Assembly: GCA_037127255.1 (NCBI GenBank)
Contig: JBANSL010000009.1
Span: 1,112,001-1,176,000, forward strand
Length of the DNA stretch: 64,000 nucleotides
Direction of reading: 5' to 3'
Source: Persicaria tinctoria
Lineage: Eukaryota > Streptophyta > Magnoliopsida > Caryophyllales > Polygonaceae
Shown: positions 57,239-64,000 of the stretch, in pieces
How the letters are laid out: the number at the start of each line of letters is the position of its first letter
Position numbering within the stretch: the stretch's first letter is position 1
Translations under genes and position numbers: made by a program
Notes under the pieces: model-generated
What the model was told of the DNA's origin: nothing
The model's input: the letters and a program-made list of their open reading frames with translations, nothing else
The model's database searches: none

Positions 57239-58180
57239 AAGGAGCTCAACATGCGTCAGAGACGATGGTTGGAGCTTCTGAAGGACTATGACTTGGACAT
57301 AGTCTACCATCCGGGGAAGGCCAATGTAGTGGCAGATGCGTTGAGTAGGAAGACTCATCATGAGGTGGCAGTTGAGAGGCTTACAGCTCAGCGAGAATTG
57401 CAGAGAGATCTGATGAGATGCTGCTTTGAGGTGTGGATTCAGCGAGATCGCGGCCAGTTGTCGTTCTTAGAGGTACAGGCAGAGTTGTCAGCAGAGATTC
57501 AGCAGGGTCAGGCAGATTGTCCAGAGATTGCAGTTCTGAGAGAGCGGATGGCTCAGGGCAGATTTAGAGAGCTTGCAGAGAGAGTAGACGAGATGCTGAC
57601 CTTTCAGGGCAGAGTTGTAGTTCCCTCGACATCAGATTTGAGTCAGAGGATCATGCAGGAGGCTCACTCCACCCCTTATTCTGTCCATCCAGGGACGAAT
57701 AAGATGTATCAGGATCCGAGGAGGAGTTATTGGTGGCAGAGGATGAGAGCAGACATCACAGAGTTCGTGGCCAGATGTCAGGTTTGCCAGCAGGTTCGGA
57801 TTGATCACTAGAGGCCGGGATGACCCGTCCAGTCACTTCCAGTTCCCGAGTGGAAGTGGACGGATATCTCCATGGATTTCGTCATTGGGCTGAGGCGAGA
57901 CGTCAGAGGATTCGACGCTATTTGGGTCGTGGTCGACAGGTTGACCAAGTCGGCCCATTTCATAGCTATTCAGGAGACATGGCCAGCTTCGAAGTTAGCA
58001 GACGAGTTCATTCGCCAGATTGTGAGGCTTCATGGAGTACCAGAGAGGATCGTATCTGATCGAGATGGGCGCTTCACCTCGAGGTTTTGGCAGCAGGCTC
58101 AGGAGAGTTTGGGCTCCAGATTGCATTTTAGTACGGCTTATCCCCCGCAGACAGATGGCCAGAGCGAGAGTACGGCTCCA
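57239..58180 (+). pseudogene. RNase H end and truncated integrase, element E
   Basis: KELNMRQRRWLELLKDYDLD and [13 protein letters not shown] finish RNase H. The integrase zinc site is HSTPYSVHPGTNKMYQDPRR..CQVCQQ. Stops and a base loss occur at 57809-57830. The core resumes in another frame: WTDISMDFVIGLRRDVRGFD, IVSDRDGRFTSRFWQ, STAYPPQTDGQSEST, holding all three catalytic positions. The sequence breaks directly after this, so the C-terminal domain and chromodomain are missing. Confidence 0.88.
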
Positions 58181-58204
58181 GATTGCATTTTATTACGGCT
58201 TATA
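58112..58204. repeat. 31-bp direct repeat at element E breakpoint
   Basis: GGCTCCAGATTGCATTTTA plus following bases occurs at 58112-58142 and 58174-58204, offset 62 bp, with one difference. The second copy joins foreign AT-rich DNA. Confidence 0.85.
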
Positions 58205-58279
58205 ATCTTCTTTTTTCTCCTTAATCATTTTTTTTTAATTCTCCTTTTTTCTTCTTTTTCTTTTAATTCTCTTTTTTTT
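58205..58279. other. Helitron-like AT-rich piece left of the LINE
   Basis: ATAATCTTCTTTTTTCTCC and the pyrimidine-rich DNA after it resemble 60784-60870 inside the Helitron. The last 20 bp (CTTTTAATTCTCTTTTTTTT) recur at 60661, a likely LINE target duplication. Confidence 0.55.
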
Positions 58280-58301
58280 ATAGTAGGCAACCAGTAGAAT
58301 G

Positions 58302-58756
58302 TCTTTGAACAAAGATCATTCTTGATTATCTCGAAGGATGATGTTACAAATCTCCCTATAAAAAGGAAAACTAGTACTACAATTAACACTATACTTAGCT
58401 ATGAAATCAGCAGCTTGGTTGGCTTCTCGATAGCAGTGCTGAACTTTAGCTGATACAAACTCCTTTTGAAGTAATCTGATCTTTTCAACCACTCTTAGAA
58501 TCTCTCATGAACTTGAATTCCGATCTTCAATTGCCTTGAAAACTCCCAAGCTATCTCCTTCGACAATGACCTTACTCCATCCTCTTATGCGGGCTATTTC
58601 TAACCCTTTGCAGAAGGTAATGGATTCTGTTAGGATTACAGATCCCTTAGGAATATCTTCAAAGAACATATCAATTACCTTTCCATTCCAATCTCTGACA
58701 ATCCTCCCAATGCGGCAATCGCCCGACGGTTTAACCGACCCATCTACATTGATTTT
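58302..58756 (-). pseudogene. LINE RNase H domain remnant
   Basis: Reverse reading NVDGSVKPSGDCRIGRIVRD, TESITFCKGLEIARIRGW, VIVEGDSLGVFKAIEDRN, then after a stop LRVVEKIRLLQKEFVSAK and REANQAADFIAKYSV. Acidic residues of the plant LINE RNase H (DGS, TE, EGDS, AD) are visible. At least one in-frame stop. Confidence 0.75.
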
Positions 58757-59536
58757 TTAGATAGGAATTGGGGGCTTTGCCCATTTTATATTTATTTTCC
58801 TTTTGGGCTTAAGTTTCTTGGCTTCACCATCTTTTGTAAGATTAATCCATTCCCATATACTGTGATTAGCTTTCCTTACTGTTGCTTCCAAATTGTCTGG
58901 TTTGCTTCCTTTAAAGATAACAGAATTACGAAATTCCCAAATGTGCTGCCATAATATACATAGGTGTTCAAATTGTGGATTGTTCCTTCTTAGGTTAGGT
59001 AAATCTATCGTTGATACTATAGTGTCATGAAGGCCAAAGAACCTATCGCCGCTCAGCAGTTCATATTTTGCAATTATCATTTTTGTGATAGAGCATTTGA
59101 GGAGTAAGTGATCGTTATCCTCAGTGTCTGCATTGCAAAGACAACAAAGACTAGGGACTCTGTTAAAATATCTGTTTAAGCGACCAGTTGTTGCCAAGCC
59201 ATCTGAATTTATCTTCCATATGAAATTATGCGTTCTTTGCGGCACATGTAGTTTCCAGATCCAGACATTATCATCATTAGTTGAGGTTATATGTATTGAT
59301 TTATCGGTACTTGATTTAGTTGTATATATCCCTTCCTTGTTAAATTTCCAAACTAGTTTGTCTCTAGCATCCCAGGTAGGGATGGCAATCTGAATGATTT
59401 TTTGAACTATTGTATGTGGAAATAAGGAGGTAATTAGGTCTACATTCCACTTCTTGTCATCCTTAATTATATCTGATACCTTCATGCCCGGGTTATTATT
59501 ATTTCTGTATTGCTCTAGGTTTTCTCCCTTTAACAA
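58757..59536 (-). pseudogene. LINE zf-RVT region
   Basis: 259 aa: WNVDLITSLFPHTIVQKIIQ, DKLVWKFNKEGIYTTKSS, then WKLHVPQRTHNFIWKINSDG and the Cys/His stretch CCLCNADTEDNDHLLLKC typical of the zinc-binding zf-RVT domain after plant LINE RTs. The frame ends in KPKRKINIKWAKPPIP, leading into the RNase H remnant. Confidence 0.85.
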
Positions 59537-59574
59537 CGTGTTAGACCAAATGTTTACATTTCATCACCAATGAT

Positions 59575-60183
59575 CTAGAAGAGTCCATCAGAAAATCTAT
59601 CTCTTAATTGTAGGAGGCGATCAAATTGCCAGGACGTGTTATGTATATTTAAATCTGAAAACTTGCGATTTTGAAGGTACTTTTCTGTTATGACTTTGAC
59701 CCATATATTATCAGGGTCAGTGTATAGCTTCCAGAGTAGTTTCATTTGTAAAGCTATATTCTGTTCCTCTTCTTTCTTGATTCCTAATCCACCCATTTCC
59801 TTTGAGGCAAAGATTTTGTCCCAACTAATGAGTGGTCTGTAGTTTTGTGATTGTGTTTTGTTCCAGAAGAAATTCTTGTTAATCTGATCAATCTTTGCTA
59901 ATATTCCTTTTGGGAGTAGGAAACTTTGCATTAAGTAATTTGTTTTTGAGCTAAGATTTGCTTTGATAAGAGCCATTCTTCCTGCTTGAGATATTGAGCT
60001 AGATTTCCATTTGGGAAGTTGCTTTTTAAGGCTTTTAAGAGCATCTTCAAAGACCTCATTTTTAACTCGCCCATTCATAATAGGGATAGCCAGATATTTT
60101 TCCAATCCCGTAGCGATAGGGATATTCATTTGATGGGCCATATTTAAGGCTCTGGTTCTGTTTACATTTTTGGAGAACTGCAT
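59575..60183 (-). pseudogene. LINE RT C-terminal part
   Basis: 202 aa: KYLAIPIMNGRVKNEVFEDA, KKQLPKWKSSSISQAGRMAL, SFLLPKGILAKIDQINKNFF, PLISWDKIFASKEMGGLGIK. This is the region that follows the palm in plant LINE RTs. Confidence 0.88.
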
Positions 60184-60206
60184 GGAGCTCTTCTGGTAGT
60201 TTATGG

Positions 60207-60650
60207 TTAGTCCTGAAATGTTAGAGAAGTGGTTAAGTATATTTTTGATTGTATCAAGACTTTGTAAGAAGCCTTCGCAAAAATTAAGGTATCGTCCGCA
60301 AATGTTAGGAGGGGGATTGGGGTACTATTGGGAGTAATTTTGACACCCACTAGTGCATCATCTAACTGGGACTCTTTCTGTAGTTCCCTTGCCAGACTTT
60401 CCATGACTATGATGAAGATGTATGGAGATAAAGGGTCACCCTGCCAGAGACCTCGTTCATGTGTAAAAGGTTTTTCCGGATTATTGTTAACCAAAACAGA
60501 GAATGTAGATGTAGTTAGACACTTCATAACCCATTTGATCCATTGTTCATGAAAACCCAATTTTTTTAGTGAAGCTTCTATGAAGCTCCAGCTGAGTTTG
60601 TCATATGCCTTTTCCATGTCTAGTTTCAGCGTCATCCATCCAGTCTTACC
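60207..60650 (-). pseudogene. LINE reverse transcriptase palm, truncated
   Basis: Begins at the break with MTLKLDMEKAYDKLSWSFIE and continues RGLWQGDPLSPYIFIIVMES and the catalytic LLTFADDTLIFAKAS (about 60270-60310). The FADD box and QGDPLSP are diagnostic. The upstream half of RT and the endonuclease are not present. Confidence 0.9.
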
Positions 60651-60700
60651 TTTTTTTTTTCTTTTAATTCTCTTTTTTTTTTCTTTAATCTTACTAATTA

Positions 60701-61329
60701 TCTATATCTATATAAACTCTTAATTTAGAAGAGTTTATGCTGATGTGTCAACATTAGAGAGATTTTAGGGGTTTTGACCAATTATAATCTTCTTTTTTCT
60801 CTTTCATCATTTTTTTTAATTCTCCTTTTTTCTTCTTTTTCTTTTAATTCTCATTTTTTCTTTAATCTTACTAACTATTGGGCTTAATTCAAAACATTGA
60901 ATTCAATCTAATATAACTATTGGGCTTAACTCAAATTAATTTACTAAATATCTATATCTATATACTATATTAATTTAGGTCACATGTCCTCTCCATGTTC
61001 AAAGTTATTTGTGAAAATATTATTTACATAATATCATTTTATTATGGTAACTATATTTTCTAATATTATTTTTTTGAACAATATTCTAATATTAATTACC
61101 CAATATTTTTAACCAATGGGATTGATTCAAAACTTTTATCTTTCACTATTTATTAGTTATTTTTCTCTTTATCTCTTTAACCCAAGTGTATTTTTTTTCT
61201 ATTATTTTCAACACATTTACTAATCAATGGGTTTAATTAAAAACATTGAATTAAATCTAATGTCTATGACTTATCTATATCTAAATATTATTTATAAAAA
61301 ATCACGTCATGGCGCGGGGATCGTACTAG
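60701..61329 (+). mobile_element. Small non-autonomous Helitron
   Basis: Starts TCTATATCTATATAAACTC and ends GCGCGGGGATCGTACTAG, lying between A (60700) and T (61330), as Helitrons do. The 5' TC and 3' CTAG fit. The GC-rich bases just before the end are a candidate hairpin (CATGGCGCGGGG), not clearly paired. No Rep/helicase coding. Surrounding AT-rich DNA resembles its own inside, suggesting insertion into a relative. Confidence 0.7.
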
Positions 61330-61604
61330 TATTTTTTTTATTTATAAGATGAATTAAATAGGTAACAACTTAAAATCAAAAAATGATCTAGAAACTAATT
61401 ATTTCAACATTAAATCCATTTAACTTACATTTATTAGTTGAATTTCTTTAATAATTTTGCATTATAAATTAATCTTTGTAACTAATTTAAAAAAATTATA
61501 TCTTTGTAAATATTAATCTCTTTATTTTCATTAATTTAAATTTTTTTAATCTTCTTTTATAATATTCTTTTAACTTACATTTATTAGTTGAATTTCTTCT
61601 TTAC
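61330..61604. other. AT-rich DNA, nothing recognised
   Basis: No coding sequence; likely continuation of the Helitron-like DNA that hosts the Helitron. Confidence 0.4.
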
Positions 61605-61955
61605 AGGGATCTTAGGAGATCATCCTACCAAATCAAGACTAAGAAATGACTCGTGTGTTTGTGCAGATATAGTCTCATCTCATATCTCAACATTTTGAAT
61701 GAGAGGCCGATCTTCACAAGTTCAATGTCAAACAACTATAACACGAAAAGATGTAAAAAAAAAGGGGATACTACAAGCATCAGTAATCAACCACTTGATT
61801 CTGAAAAAGTCGTTGAGAATTCAACATCATTCCTCCTGTCGTTCAGTTGTATATTGAGTTCTTTGTGCTGACAACGTGTAGTCTAAGGATATTACGCCGT
61901 TGAATGTTCAGAAATGGAGGAAAGTCTGCCTTCTTTGACGAAGGCAGCAGTACTA
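61605..61955. repeat. Dispersed repeat R, copy 2
   Basis: Second copy of the 350-bp repeat at 33118-33465, same orientation, roughly 90 percent alike by eye. Similarity stops after GTCTGCCTTC..GAAGGCAG. Confidence 0.8.
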
Positions 61956-62145
61956 CAATACTGCAATTACACATCATATGATTTAAGTCTGTCAACAAAG
62001 AAACCGATGTTAAAATCTTCTATTACATTAAATAATAAATTTGTGATATTTAAAAAATTTAAGACAAGAGTTAAATTTTTTGACAGATGTTAAATGGTTA
62101 ATTTAAAAAAAATGATTAAACGCGCGCCCAGTGAAATTTTCTAAT
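61956..62145. other. AT-rich spacer before MULE-like element
   Basis: Nothing recognised except the target duplication TTTTCTAAT at 62137-62145. Confidence 0.5.
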
Positions 62146-63395
62146 CGGAATTTTCGCCAAATACCCCTGACGTTAAGGCTAATTCGCGTGGTGTACAAAA
62201 GTTTGACATATTTCGCCAGGTGCCCCTGAGGTTTCCATTTTTTTCGCCAAATACCCCTAAGGTTTTTATTTTTTCGCCAAATGCCCCTCTATTGAATTTG
62301 TTAACGTTTTTTTTATTGAAAATTAAAAGAATAGAAAATATTATTTCATTGTTATTTTTGTAAGGTATTATTTGAACAATATTATTTAATTATGGTAATT
62401 AAATTATCTAATATTATATACACAATACCATATCATATTACATTTTTTAATCAATTGAATTAATTCAAAACTTTTTTTTTTTGATAAAGTTAAAATTAAC
62501 TATACAATATTATTTCATTATGTATTAACTAAAAAATATCATTTCATGCTATTTATTTAGACAATGAGATTAATTCAAAACATTTTTTTTTAAAAAAAAA
62601 TACATAGTTCCAAATATATGAATTCTTTTTTCTTTTTCCAAAGAAATTAATTTCTCTTTTTGTGTGTGTATAATGAAAACTATTTTTTATATAATAATCT
62701 TAATTTTTGGAATTTCACACAATCAACCTAATCTACATAAATTTTCAAATAATAAAAATTTTAAACATTTTTTTAACCAATGAGATTTATCTATTCTAAT
62801 TGTTAAATGAGAAATATTCTTGCTTATATGACATAATAATTTGAATTTCACAATTTCCTCCCAATCAATTGACCTTGAAAAAAAAAATCAAACTAGTGAA
62901 ATTTGTACACGTTTCTTTAATCAATCTAGTTATATCTAAATATTAATTAATAAGCATTTTTTATTAGGTGTTATAAACATATTTATTTTAGGATTTTAAC
63001 CTAATCAACATATTTTACTTAAATCTTAAACTCGTGTAATTTTTACACATTTTTCATAAATATTTTAATTTTTTTTTACTTAATTATCAATCTTTTTTTT
63101 TTTGTATTTTATGTTAACGTTTGATAATATCTTATTTAAATTTATCATAGTAATTTTTTATACTTAAAAAATTTTATTTTTATTAAAAATATGCACCATG
63201 TTGGGGGAATTGTACTATTTTTCAATAAAAAAAACGTTAACAAATTCGACAGAGGGTCATTTGGCGAAAAAGTATAAACCTCAGGGGTATTTGGCGAAAA
63301 AAATGAAAACCTCAGGGACGCCTAGCGAAATATGTCAAACTTTTGTACACCACGCGATTTAGCCATAACCTCAGGGGTATTTGGCGAAAATTCCG
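62146..63395. mobile_element. MULE-like foldback element with ~185-bp TIRs
   Basis: A perfect 9-bp duplication TTTTCTAAT lies at 62137-62145 and 63396-63404. TIRs begin CGGAATTTTCGCCAAATACC and extend about 185 bp (62146-62330 against 63223-63395, with small gaps). Each TIR contains four spaced copies of TTCGCCAAATACCCCT-like units. The inside is AT-rich and non-coding. TIR length and 9-bp duplication fit non-autonomous Mutator-like elements. Confidence 0.85.
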
Positions 63396-63404
63396 TTTTC
63401 TAAT

Positions 63405-64000
63405 TATTTTGAAAGCCCGCCCATACTTAGAATTTTTTTTAAACACCCGGCCATACTTAATCAAAACAGAAGTAGCGTGAACAGATTGGGGCGTGTTTCG
63501 CTCGGGGTGGGAAGGGTGGGGGAGATACGAGAATTCGCTTAGGGAAGCGAGCCGGAGTGTTTGGCGGGAGGTGGCGGGGGTGGCGGAAATGGAGGTGGAG
63601 GGGATGGCGAGGGTGGATTTTGCCCAGATTTTGCTACCTTCGATTTTGGAGTGGGCGGGGGTGGAAGAAATTTGGTACCCCGTAACACCCATTTTTGCCC
63701 CTGGATCCGACGCTTCGGCTTCTCAGGATATATATCATCATTCTTCATCGCCTCTCTCACTTCTCCAAGGAACTCGCCAGGTAAAACCCTCTTCGCTCTT
63801 CCTTCCTCCCTTTGTCCTCCATTGCAGTCCTCCATCGACGGCAACACCCTAATTATTTCTCTCTTCTTGTTCTTTGGAATCACAGGTTGTCGGAATCGCA
63901 AGTGTTCATCTTTCTCTGGAACAAGGTCGAGCCTTTCATCCACCACTCAATGTAAGTACTTCTCTCTGCTCTTCTCCTTCTGTTGACTCAAAAACCCCGC
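63405..64000 (+). other. GC-rich region, possible 5' end of a host gene
   Basis: After the foldback element comes a G-rich stretch (63480-63670, GGTGG repeats), then CT-rich DNA with a possible donor CCAG|GTAAAA at 63778-63784, another intron-like segment and an end with AATGTAAGTA. Open frames exist on both strands (for example 63493-63852 plus, 63539-63946 minus, the latter Pro-rich from the G-rich run), but none shows a known domain. A gene starting here and leaving the window is possible. Confidence 0.35.

Larger units (their letters stand above)
50926..58204 (+). mobile_element. Element E: Tekay/Del-type Ty3/Gypsy retrotransposon, 3' truncated
   Basis: Forward element with a 5' LTR (50926-53714), initiator-tRNA-Met primer site, gag with two zinc knuckles, damaged protease, RT, RNase H and an integrase cut after its third catalytic residue. 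No chromodomain or 3' LTR remains; the sequence breaks at about 58174-58204 and continues with Helitron-like AT-rich DNA. LTR ends TGTAAAGGCTCGG and GGGCCGTTACA and the gag start MVDTRRG.. are typical for Tekay/Del chromoviruses. Confidence 0.85.
58280..60650 (-). mobile_element. 5'-truncated non-LTR retrotransposon (plant L1-type LINE)
   Basis: Reverse-strand remnants of ORF2 in the order RT, RT C-terminal part, zf-RVT domain, RNase H. The endonuclease and the first half of RT are missing, a usual outcome of incomplete target-primed reverse transcription. Flanking CTTTTAATTCTCTTTTTTTT copies (58260-58279, from 60661) look like a target duplication. Inserted into Helitron-like DNA. Confidence 0.85.

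Noticed and set aside
63539..63946. Proline-rich reverse ORF near the window end as a cell-wall protein
   Set aside because: The Pro run is the complement of a GGTGG-rich stretch; the rest shows no family signal, and splice-like sites lie on the plus strand.

Overview
The window reads as plant nuclear DNA, most likely a eudicot, from a repeat-dense and possibly pericentromeric region. Almost everything in it is a transposable element or a broken gene: Ty3/Gypsy LTR retrotransposons of the Athila, CRM-like and Tekay/Del types, a CACTA element, a hAT-like element, Stowaway-type MITEs, a Helitron, a MULE-like foldback element and a truncated LINE. The host gene pieces carry plant-type GT..AG introns. 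I found no intact cellular protein-coding gene, no tRNA or rRNA gene and no CRISPR array. The species cannot be named from the sequence.

Layout: 1-4506 is a reverse-strand Athila-like element (A) whose pol is gone. 4978-15947 is a hAT-like element, split by a second reverse-strand non-autonomous Athila-like element (B, 5917-14914) that itself carries a forward solo LTR (9494-10468). 16823-32595 is a prolyl-oligopeptidase-family (oligopeptidase B-like) pseudogene, cut in its catalytic domain by a 13.4-kb Athila element (C, 18242-31604). 32596-36469 is AT-rich sequence with a dispersed repeat and unrecognised ORFs. 36470-50235 is a CACTA element with an ATG target duplication. It carries plus-strand fragments of a catalase, a U2 snRNP A'-like and a group-I bZIP gene, and is interrupted by an 8.5-kb CRM-like retrotransposon (D, 37103-45636, perfect CTCGG duplication). 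50926-58204 is a forward Tekay/Del-type element (E) lacking its 3' LTR. 58280-60650 is a 5'-truncated LINE in reverse. 60701-61329 is a small Helitron, 62146-63395 a MULE-like foldback element, and the last 600 bp is GC-rich and may be the 5' end of a host gene.

The most unusual signal is in the three Athila-like elements. Their LTR U3 regions hold arrays of paired, near-palindromic decamers (TCGATATCGA and TCGANNTCGA variants). The two members of a pair start 19-21 bp apart, about two helical turns, and pairs recur every ~90-125 bp. The same pairs occur inside the coding linkers between gag, protease, RT and integrase, where one decamer is read in two frames. Spacing is kept while the central bases change between elements, which points to a DNA-level function such as binding of a dimeric protein.

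All polyproteins are broken by in-frame stops or frameshifts, so every element appears non-functional. Order of events can be read from nesting: CACTA before D, hAT-like before B, B before the solo LTR, and host pseudogene before or together with C.
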